In this document: positions 15,885 to 23,239 of the stretch, piece after piece
How the letters are laid out: each line of letters opens with the position of its first letter
How positions within the stretch are numbered: the stretch's first letter is position 1
Source: an uncultured Verrucomicrobiota bacterium
Lineage (GTDB): Bacteria > Verrucomicrobiota > Kiritimatiellia > CAIQIC01 > Lenti-01
Length of the DNA: 64,000 nt
Direction: 5' to 3'
NCBI GenBank assembly: GCA_938003985.1
Contig: CALKWZ010000068.1
Span: forward strand, 1 to 64,000
Translations under genes and position numbers: made by a program
The notes under the pieces: generated by a model
What the model saw: only the letters and a program-made list of their open reading frames with translations
Databases searched by the model: none
What the model was told of the DNA's origin: nothing

Positions 15885-17600
15885 ATGTCCAAGGAACAGT
15901 CCCAGGCGACGATGCGCATCGACATCACGCCCGCGATGCTGGAGCAGCTCCAGCAGGCGCCGGCGCCGGGCGGCGTGCGGATCGCGGGGCGGCACGCCCC
16001 GGCGCATTCCGGCAGCACCGGGGTGATCCGGATCCCGGCGGGCCCCTCCGCCCGCCCGCAGGGCGGGGAGGAATTCCAGACCCTGTTCCAGAGCATCTAC
16101 GACGCGGTGTTCATCACCGATCCGCAGGGGGCGATCGTCTCCGCGAACGTGCGCGCCGAGCAGTTCTTCGCCAGCACGCGCGCGGAGCTGTGCAAGCGCA
16201 ACGTGCTCGACGTGCTCTGCGGGGCCGACCGGGGCCTGCTGGACACGATCCTCGGGTCGCTGGAAAACAACCGGTTCGTGCTGATCCAGGCCCTGTGCCG
16301 GCGCGCGGACGACACGCTGTTTCCGGCCGAAATCTCCGTGAGCCGGCTGCCCATGGGCGGCAAGATGCACCTGAGCTTCTTCGTGCGCGACATCACCTTG
16401 CGCAAGGAAGCCGAAGAGCGCCTGAAAACGGGCTACAACGCGCTGCAGAACTCCGGCAGCGGCATCGCCGTGGCGGACGTCGAGTTTTCGCTGGCGGGCT
16501 ACGTGAACCCGTCCATGCTGGCCCTGCTGGGGCTTTCGTCGGTGGAAGAGGCCTATGCCTGCAATTTCCGGCAGTTCCTCAAGGACGAGGCGCTGGCGGG
16601 CGACATGATCGAGGCCGTGAAGGCCGGCGACACCTGGACGGGCGAGCTGGACATGCGGCGCAAGGACGGCGAGGCCTTCTTCGCGCAGGCCTCCCTGGAG
16701 CCCAACCTGAATCCCGACGGCGCGATGACCGGCATCGTGATCTCGCTGCTGGACGTGACGCCCCAGCGGCACGCGCAGCAGCAGCTCGAACTGACCGCCG
16801 CGCAGCTGCGCCAGAAGAACCAGGAGATGGAAGCGGATCTGCGCCTGGCCCGCGACCTGCAGTACGCCTTCCTGCCGTCGGGCTATCCCGCGGTGGCGCC
16901 GACCGACCCGGGCCAGGCCCGCCGGCTGGAATTCGCGCACGTCTACCACCCGAGCGGGCTGGTCGGCGGCGATTTCTTCGACATCCTGCCGGTGTCCAAA
17001 AGCCAGGTGCTGGTGTTCGTGGCCGACGTGATGGGCCACGGCGCGCGGGCGGCGCTGGTGGTGGCCACGCTGCGCGGCCTGCTGGAACAGCTTGCGAAGG
17101 AAACGCAGGATCCCGGCGATTTCATGACGCGCCTGAATGCGGCTTATTCCAAGATTTTCAGCACCGCCGGCGACCTGATGTTCGCGACGGCCTGCTGCGC
17201 GTTCTTCGATCTGGACCGGGGCAAGATCCTGCACGCCAACGCCGGCCACCCGTTGCCGGTGATCGTGGATGCGGCCGGCCCGGCGCGCATCGCGCAGATC
17301 GCCGAAGCGGGCCTGGGCCCGGCGCTCGGATTGTTCGCCGACGCGCGCTTCGGCCACGACGAGATCGACCTGGCGCCCGGCATGCGCGTGCTGTTCTACA
17401 CCGACGGGCTGACGGAAGCCCGCAACGCCGAACTGGACGAGTTCGACGTGCCGGGCATGCTGGAATCCATCCGGGCCCACCGCGCCGAACCGCTGTCCGG
17501 ACTGCTGGACGCGCTCGTGCGCGACGTCAAGAATTTCACCGGGGCCGCGGTTTTCGAGGACGACGTCTGTCTTCTGGCCGTGGGCCATGTCGATTCATAG
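15885..17600 (+). CDS. PAS-PAS-SpoIIE (RsbU-like) serine phosphatase
   Basis: A 571-residue signalling protein without a membrane segment. Residues about 60-185 form one PAS domain (FQSIYDAVFITDPQGAIVSA) and 190-310 a second (NSGSGIAVADVEFSL). A short coiled coil leads to the PP2C-type phosphatase domain from about 345. Metal-binding motifs GGDFFDIL, VADVMGHGARAAL, FYTDGLTEARN and EDDVCLLAV are all present, so it should be active. Such proteins dephosphorylate anti-sigma-antagonist proteins. No STAS or HPK-type partner is in the window, so its target is unknown. Confidence 0.93.
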   Translation: MSKEQSQATMRIDITPAMLEQLQQAPAPGGVRIAGRHAPAHSGSTGVIRIPAGPSARPQGGEEFQTLFQSIYDAVFITDPQGAIVSANVRAEQFFASTRAELCKRNVLDVLCGADRGLLDTILGSLENNRFVLIQALCRRADDTLFPAEISVSRLPMGGKMHLSFFVRDITLRKEAEERLKTGYNALQNSGSGIAVADVEFSLAGYVNPSMLALLGLSSVEEAYACNFRQFLKDEALAGDMIEAVKAGDTWTGELDMRRKDGEAFFAQASLEPNLNPDGAMTGIVISLLDVTPQRHAQQQLELTAAQLRQKNQEMEADLRLARDLQYAFLPSGYPAVAPTDPGQARRLEFAHVYHPSGLVGGDFFDILPVSKSQVLVFVADVMGHGARAALVVATLRGLLEQLAKETQDPGDFMTRLNAAYSKIFSTAGDLMFATACCAFFDLDRGKILHANAGHPLPVIVDAAGPARIAQIAEAGLGPALGLFADARFGHDEIDLAPGMRVLFYTDGLTEARNAELDEFDVPGMLESIRAHRAEPLSGLLDALVRDVKNFTGAAVFEDDVCLLAVGHVDS

Positions 17601-17635
17601 CCGCTTCCTCCGGAAAACAGGAAAGAACCAACCCC

Positions 17636-18511
17636 ATGACCACGAAACGCATCCTTTGGGCCGCGGCCGTCGCGCTGGCCGTCCTGACCGTCGCCGTTTT
17701 CGCGCAGCAGCCGTCGCCCGCCTATTACCAGCCCGTGCCGGCCCATGCCCAACCGGTGTACTACGCGCCGCCCGCGGCCCAGCCGGTCTATTACGCTCCG
17801 GCGCCCGCCCAGCCGGCGTACTACGCGCCCCAGCCGGCGCCGGCCTACGCCGCCGAAGAAGAAGAAGAGGAAGAAGAAGGCTATTACTGGGCCTGGGGCC
17901 AGAAGTGGCCCGGACTGGCCCTTGGACCCAAGTTCGGCACGACGGGCATCGGTCTGGAAATGACGTTCGGCGTCAACCCCTACCTGAACCTCCGCAGCGG
18001 CTTCAACTACGGCTCGTTCACCTGGGGCCAGGAATTCGGCAACGTGGACTACGACGCCGACGTCACCATGACCAGCGTGCCGCTGCTGCTGGACGTCCAT
18101 CCCTTCGGCGGGCATTTCCGCCTCACCGGCGGGCTCTACCTCCAGCCCGGCACGAAGGCGGACATCGCCGCCACGCCGTCCGAACCGACCCAGATCGGCT
18201 CGCATACCTACAATCCCGACACGATCGGCACCTTGAACGGCCAGATCGAGGTCAGCAGCGCCCTGACGCCCTACGTGGGCATCGGCTTCGGCAACACCGT
18301 CGGCGAAGACCAATTGCTGACCCTCACGCTCGACGTCGGCGTGATTTTCCAGTCCTACGACGTGTCGCTCGATTCCGACGGCGCGGGCATGACCGCCCAG
18401 CTCGACACCTTCCGCGAGGACCTGAAGCAGGAAGAAGCGCTGCTGCAGAAGGACGCCGACGACTGGAAGATCTTCCCCGTGGTGGCGATTTCCCTCGCCT
18501 GGCATTTTTAA
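17636..18511 (+). CDS. Outer-membrane beta-barrel protein with YYAP repeats
   Basis: A 291-residue protein with a signal peptide (about 1-24, ending VFAQQ). Residues 25-70 are Pro/Tyr/Ala repeats of the form QPVYYAPP, followed by an uninterrupted run of eight glutamates coded by GAA/GAG. From residue about 85 alternating strands of barrel type (LALGPKFGTTGIGLEMTFGV) run to a C-terminal IFPVVAISLAWHF ending in phenylalanine, the usual barrel-insertion signal. The repeats probably form an extended periplasmic or surface segment. No specific porin family is recognised. Confidence 0.85.
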   Translation: MTTKRILWAAAVALAVLTVAVFAQQPSPAYYQPVPAHAQPVYYAPPAAQPVYYAPAPAQPAYYAPQPAPAYAAEEEEEEEEGYYWAWGQKWPGLALGPKFGTTGIGLEMTFGVNPYLNLRSGFNYGSFTWGQEFGNVDYDADVTMTSVPLLLDVHPFGGHFRLTGGLYLQPGTKADIAATPSEPTQIGSHTYNPDTIGTLNGQIEVSSALTPYVGIGFGNTVGEDQLLTLTLDVGVIFQSYDVSLDSDGAGMTAQLDTFREDLKQEEALLQKDADDWKIFPVVAISLAWHF

Positions 18512-18565
18512 GCGGAAGGCGCCGGTTTCATGCGCCCTTCATCCGCGATCGGGTAGATTGGCGGC

Positions 18566-19834
18566 ATGAAGCGTCGGCTGGCATTCTTCGCGGTCTGGGC
18601 GGGCCTGGCGGGTTCCGCCTGGGCCCAGACCAACGGCATCTTCGCCGATTTCACGACCTCGCTGGGCGATTTCACCGTCCGCCTCGACTACGAACGCGCC
18701 CCGCGCGCCGTCGCCAGCTTCGTCGGCCTCGCCACGGGCGAAACCGGGTGGCTGGACGAGCAGACCAACCTCTGGCATCGGCCGTTCTACGACGGCTCCA
18801 TCTTCCATCGCGTCGTCAAGGACGCCAACACCAACGGTATCGCCATCCAAGGGGGGGGGCGCCTGTGGCGGTCCGTCAACACCAACACGGGCGTGGTCAC
18901 CACCAACTTTTCCGGCCCCGGTTATCAGATGCTGGAATGCCTCACCAACGGGCTGATCCATTCCAACGGCGTGATTTCGATGGCGAACTCCGGGCCGAAC
19001 ACGGACGGCTCGCAGTTCTTCATCACGGCCACCAACATGCCGTTCTGGGACGGCGGATATTCCGTCTTCGGCCACGTCGCGAGCGGGATGCCCGTCGTCG
19101 CGGCCATCGCTGCCGTGGCGGTGCAAGGAGTTAACGAGCGCCCCGTACAGGACATCGTGCTGAGCAACGTCGTCGTCCGCCGCGAGGGTGCCGCCGCCAA
19201 AGCGTTCGACGTCACCGCGCAGGGCATTCCTTCGCCGGAGTCCGCGCCGGCGCGTGTCTACGCCACGGAAACGGCCGCCTTCTTCGAAGTGGAATTGGCG
19301 ACCCAGACCAAGCCCTTGATGTTCAGCGACGCCGCCCGGTTGGATTCGTTTGCCGACTGGGACCACCAAACGATGAATGCCAATCAGGTATTCTACACCA
19401 TGCCAACCCAGGTGCTGACGCAGACCTGGAGCATCGCGGCGCTGGGCACCCGGCATTTCTTCCACGCTTCCCGCATCCGCTATCCCGTGCCGATCACCGC
19501 GCCCGCCTCCCAGCGCAGCCGGACCTTCACGTTCAAGTGGGACAATCCAGATTTGACCTATTCCGCGACCTTCTCGGCCAACTACCTGATTCCCGGCACC
19601 GGCTGGGTCAAGCAAGGGACCAACGCTCCGGTGCCGCGCCAAATCTTCATCGGCGACAATTGGATCCGCGAGGCCTATATGGGCCGGCTCACTTTCATGG
19701 ACGACTTGGCTCGCGAATATAAATACAACTTGGGGTTCAATCCCGGCCAAACGACCAACCGCTTCACCGGCGACTGGGGGCCCTACGACAGCGAGGTGCG
19801 ATATCCGATGTCGGGCACCTTCACCTGGCAATAG
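18566..19834 (+). CDS. Secreted cyclophilin-type peptidyl-prolyl isomerase with extra C-terminal domain
   Basis: A 422-residue protein with a signal peptide (1-20, GSAWAQ). Residues 25-215 are cyclophilin: FHRVVKD, an altered IQGGG core, SMANSGPNTDGSQFFIT (catalytic region) and FGHV. The second half, about 225-422, is an unrecognised beta-rich domain ending WGPYDSEVRYPMSGTFTW. A run of nine G at 18851-18859 codes the IQGGG residues and could slip during replication. The -10-like TAGATT at 18554-18559 lies only six bases before the ATG. Confidence 0.9.
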   Translation: MKRRLAFFAVWAGLAGSAWAQTNGIFADFTTSLGDFTVRLDYERAPRAVASFVGLATGETGWLDEQTNLWHRPFYDGSIFHRVVKDANTNGIAIQGGGRLWRSVNTNTGVVTTNFSGPGYQMLECLTNGLIHSNGVISMANSGPNTDGSQFFITATNMPFWDGGYSVFGHVASGMPVVAAIAAVAVQGVNERPVQDIVLSNVVVRREGAAAKAFDVTAQGIPSPESAPARVYATETAAFFEVELATQTKPLMFSDAARLDSFADWDHQTMNANQVFYTMPTQVLTQTWSIAALGTRHFFHASRIRYPVPITAPASQRSRTFTFKWDNPDLTYSATFSANYLIPGTGWVKQGTNAPVPRQIFIGDNWIREAYMGRLTFMDDLAREYKYNLGFNPGQTTNRFTGDWGPYDSEVRYPMSGTFTWQ

Positions 19835-20160
19835 CGCGGCTGCGTTGCGAGCGCGACATCCTCGTCCTGGACGGATTCAGCGGAGTTGAAATGGCGCACT
19901 CCTGAGTCGCGTGAAAATCGAACCCGGACGACGCGGAGGTCGTCCCTCCAAGGACCAAACAATCGTTTAGGGCGGGTTTTTGGATGGTCGGGCTCCGTCC
20001 CGACCGGTTTCGTGAAAGGCGGGCAAGCGCCTCGCCCGGAAACCCACCCGGGGTCAAGCGTTTTTCCTTGCTCTTTTGTGATTGCCAAGGCCCGCGCGGT
20101 CATGGCAAACTATCCAAATAAAGTCCGGAGTGTTTCCGTGGATTCCACAAGGAGCGAATC
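19835..20160. other. Intergenic region with paired hairpins
   Basis: A 326-base gap without a credible gene. It contains the palindromic element at 19926-20005, a weaker stem CGGGC/GCCCG at 20020-20038 and, at 20151-20155, an AAGGA ribosome site for the next gene. No confident promoter or terminator was identified. Confidence 0.6.
19926..20005. repeat. Paired-hairpin palindromic element (locus 3)
   Basis: Hairpin A is GGACGAC-GCGGAG-GTCGTCC (19926-19945). Hairpin B is GGTCGGG-CTCCGT-CCCGACC (19986-20005). Read on the other strand, B has loop ACGGAG, almost the loop of A, flanked as in A by CGG before and CC plus TCC after. The five inner stem pairs are wholly different yet still complementary. 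The two loops are also complementary to each other (CGGAG with CTCCG). Confidence 0.75.
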
Positions 20161-23103
20161 ATGAAGAATTGGCTGGTCGGAATGTTGATCGGAACGCTGG
20201 CGCTGGCCGGCACGGCGCTGGGGCAAACGCGCGACGTCACCTTCTCGGTGGACATGGGCGTTCGAATCACTGCGGGAACATTCGATCCGGACACAATGGG
20301 CGTGGACGTGCGCGGCGACTTCAACACCTGGGGCCAGACGGCCTTGGCCCGCGAAGGCACAACGAGCATTTATTCCGCCACGATTTCCGTGGCGGGCGCG
20401 GAAGCCACTTCCATTGGATACAAATTTTATTACAACAACGGGGCCGACGTTTGGGAAAACGATCCCAACCGGAGTTTTAACTTGGGTCCGGCCGGCACGC
20501 CGCAGGTGTTGGACACGGTCTATTTCAACAACCAAGGCCCCGTGGGGCCGGAAGTCACTGCCGACGTGACCTTCTCGGTCGATATGGCGATCCGCATCGG
20601 TTCGGGCGCGTTCGATCCCGCCACCATGGGCGTGGACATGCGCGGCGACATCAACGGTTGGGGCCAGACGGCCTTGGCCCGCGAAGGCGAAACCAGCATC
20701 TATTCCGCCACGATTTCCGTCACGACCAACGAAGGCGCGACGATGGGATATAAATTCTACTATTTTTCCGACGTCGACAATTGGGAAGCCGATCCCAACC
20801 GCACGTTCGTCATGAGCGCAGATCCGCAGGTGCTGGACACGGTGTATTTCAACAGGGAAGAACCGGTCCTGATCGGCTTGACGCTGGACGGCACCTGGAA
20901 TCCGGATGCCACGGGCAATTATCCCTTCACGCTGACCCGCACGGGCGAAGTCGGCAACGAGATCGTGCTGTCGAGCAGCAATCCGGATGCCGTGACGGTG
21001 CCCGCCGGCGCGACGTTCGTTTCCAACTCGGTGGCGTTCGATGTCACGGTGGTCAGCTTGACCAACGGCCCGGCGACGATCGTCGCCAGCAACGAAGCGA
21101 CGGGCGTGTGGACGGATTATACGATTACGCCGGTGGCGCCGCAGTTGTCTCTGGCCGGTCCTTGGGAGTTGTTTGCGTTGGCACCGGCGGAATACGCCGT
21201 CAACCGCGTGGGGGCCGTGGGCGATCTCGTGGCGCTGAGCAGCAGCGATACCGGCGTGCTGACGGTGCCGGCGACCGTTTCGTTTGCCCCGGGCCTCACC
21301 AACGTGCCTTTCAGCGCCACGGCCGTCGCCTTCGGCTCCGCCACGATCACGGCCAGCAACGCGTCCAGCGGCGCGTGGGCGACGTTCGACGTGACGGTCG
21401 CCGAACCGGCCATTTCCATCGAAGGTCCGTCCACGGCCTGGGCCGGCGGGGCGCGCTTCTACGTCCTGCGCCGCAATTCCGCGCTGGCCGTCGGGGCCGT
21501 CGTCAATTTGTCCAGTTCCGACGAGGGCGTCCTGACCGTGCCGGCCACCGCGGAGTTTCCCGAAGGGGCGACCGTCGCCATTTTCCAGGCCATCGGCGCG
21601 GCGGCCGGCGACGCGACGATCACGGCGGACAACGACGACGTCGAGCCCGCGACGTTCGACGTCGTGGTGACCAACATGCCGGGCGTGCTCGCGGCCGACC
21701 ATTCCGGCAACTACGAGCCGGCCACCTTCGTCGACGGCGCCAACCTCGGCTTCGGCTTCGGCGCCTGGGACTTCTGGAACGTGCCGGCTTCCCTGGGCGA
21801 TTCGACGGCCGGCGGCGGCGGCGACCTCAACGACACCAACGGCGTGGCGTTCCGCTTCATGAGCGAAGGCAACAGCGAGGGGAGCTATTGCAACGCGCGG
21901 CGCGACCTGGCCGAAGCTCTCAAGCCCGGCGACGTGCTGAGCTTCACCTTCACCTACAACTGGGTCGGCGGCGGCCGCGGCGTGGACGTCTTTTCCGCCG
22001 GCGGGCAGTTCGCCAACCTGATCAACGTGGGCGAAGGGAATGCCTTCAGCGTGAACGGCACGGTCATCTCGCGGGATTACACCCCCGGCGCGGTGGTCTA
22101 CGTGGAAATCGCCCAGAAGGCGGACGGCATTGAGGTCTACCTGACGCGCGCGTCCGGCGGCGGCGTCAACCTGGCCTACGTCACCAACGTCGTCCACGGC
22201 GAAGGCGTCGCGGGCGTCTCGATGTATTGCGGCGGCTACAACGACCTTCCCAACAACGTGAACTACGCGATCTTCATGAACGCCCTGCGGGTCGTCGGCG
22301 TGGCCCCCACGCGCCTGACGTTCACCGGCGGCACGTGGGATCCGGATGCGGTCGGCGACTACGAGTTCGAACTGACCCGTTCGGGCGAGGTCACGGATCT
22401 CGTCGTCCTGTCCAGCGACAACGAAGCCGCCGTGACCGTGCCTCCCAGCGTCATGTTCGGCGAAAGCGCGCCCACGACGACCTTCGACGCCACGGTGGTG
22501 AGCCTGACGAACGGCGCCGCCAAGATCGTCGCCAGCAACGCGGCGACGGGCGCTTGGGCGGAATACAACGTGTATCCCGTGGCTCCGGATCTGGGCCTCG
22601 ACGGACCGTGGCAGGTCTACGGCCTGGGCGCGGTGCAATACACCCTGACGCGGACCGGCGCCGTGGGCGACGAAATCGCGCTGGGCAGCTCCGACGAAGG
22701 CGTGGCGACCGTCCCGGCCACGGCGACCTTCGGCGAAGGCGAAACCGCCATCACCTTCATCGCCACGGGCGTGGGCTACGGCGCGACGACGCTGTACGCC
22801 ACCGACGCCGTTTCCGGCGCCACGGCCGACTACGGCGTGACCTTCGCGGTGAATCCCGACCAACCGATCGGCGAGATCACCTTCAACCCGGCCACGGGCG
22901 ACCTCTCGTTCGCGATTCCCGCCGGCTTTGGCGTGGGTTCCGTCTACGGCGCGGACTGCCAACTCGTCGGCGGCGACTGGGACTGGCAGTTGCTGACGGC
23001 TGATCCGCCGAATCCCGACTACACGGTTGCCGCCGGCGTCGTGACGATTCTCGGCGACGCCGCCCAGCGCCGCATCATCCGCATCGGCTGGCTGCCGGAT
23101 TAG
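20161..23103 (+). CDS. Large secreted protein with two carbohydrate-binding-like modules and Ig-like repeats
   Basis: A 980-residue exported protein (signal peptide 1-21). Residues 25-125 and 135-232 are two near-identical modules (DVTFSVDMG ... MGVDVRGDFNTWGQTALAREG ... YKFYY) that look like the starch/glycogen-binding E-set folds joined to amylases. Ig-like repeats with VTVPA and TNGPATIVASN follow to about 510. Residues 512-713 look like a lectin-type beta sandwich. A second pair of Ig-like repeats fills 718-905, repeating the earlier ones. The C terminus ends RRIIRIGWLPD without a recognised anchor. glgB follows, so a glucan-related role is possible but unproven. Confidence 0.8.
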   Translation: MKNWLVGMLIGTLALAGTALGQTRDVTFSVDMGVRITAGTFDPDTMGVDVRGDFNTWGQTALAREGTTSIYSATISVAGAEATSIGYKFYYNNGADVWENDPNRSFNLGPAGTPQVLDTVYFNNQGPVGPEVTADVTFSVDMAIRIGSGAFDPATMGVDMRGDINGWGQTALAREGETSIYSATISVTTNEGATMGYKFYYFSDVDNWEADPNRTFVMSADPQVLDTVYFNREEPVLIGLTLDGTWNPDATGNYPFTLTRTGEVGNEIVLSSSNPDAVTVPAGATFVSNSVAFDVTVVSLTNGPATIVASNEATGVWTDYTITPVAPQLSLAGPWELFALAPAEYAVNRVGAVGDLVALSSSDTGVLTVPATVSFAPGLTNVPFSATAVAFGSATITASNASSGAWATFDVTVAEPAISIEGPSTAWAGGARFYVLRRNSALAVGAVVNLSSSDEGVLTVPATAEFPEGATVAIFQAIGAAAGDATITADNDDVEPATFDVVVTNMPGVLAADHSGNYEPATFVDGANLGFGFGAWDFWNVPASLGDSTAGGGGDLNDTNGVAFRFMSEGNSEGSYCNARRDLAEALKPGDVLSFTFTYNWVGGGRGVDVFSAGGQFANLINVGEGNAFSVNGTVISRDYTPGAVVYVEIAQKADGIEVYLTRASGGGVNLAYVTNVVHGEGVAGVSMYCGGYNDLPNNVNYAIFMNALRVVGVAPTRLTFTGGTWDPDAVGDYEFELTRSGEVTDLVVLSSDNEAAVTVPPSVMFGESAPTTTFDATVVSLTNGAAKIVASNAATGAWAEYNVYPVAPDLGLDGPWQVYGLGAVQYTLTRTGAVGDEIALGSSDEGVATVPATATFGEGETAITFIATGVGYGATTLYATDAVSGATADYGVTFAVNPDQPIGEITFNPATGDLSFAIPAGFGVGSVYGADCQLVGGDWDWQLLTADPPNPDYTVAAGVVTILGDAAQRRIIRIGWLPD
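20233..20855 (+). repeat. Tandem duplication coding the two N-terminal modules
   Basis: Copy one (20233-20530) and copy two (20563-20855) are similar at DNA level, with long identical stretches such as GGCCTTGGCCCGCGAAGGC. The similarity includes third codon positions, which points to a fairly recent duplication or gene conversion. Confidence 0.8.
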
Positions 23104-23124
23104 CCGCGCGCGTTTCTGCGCGTG

Positions 23125-23154
23125 CCCCCGCCGGCCTTTCCGGCGGGGGTTTTT
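23125..23154 (+). terminator. Rho-independent terminator
   Basis: Stem CCCCCGCCGG (23125-23134), loop CCTTT, stem CCGGCGGGGG (23140-23149), then TTTTT. It separates the secreted protein gene from glgB, so the two are probably not one transcript. Confidence 0.93.
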
Positions 23155-23239
23155 CATGCCCGCGGGCCGGGGTTTTCCATCTTTACGGCGGGGGCCGCGA
23201 CGTGGGATGATGCCCGCCAACCCGAGGAGATTGCGCACG

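Noticed and set aside
17852..17879. GAA/GAG-rich tract in the barrel protein as a phase-variation site
   Set aside because: The unit is three bases, so length changes keep the frame; it can vary the Glu run but not switch the gene off.
20020..20038. Third hairpin next to locus 3
   Set aside because: Only five pairs with a nine-base loop; too weak to count as part of the twin-hairpin element.
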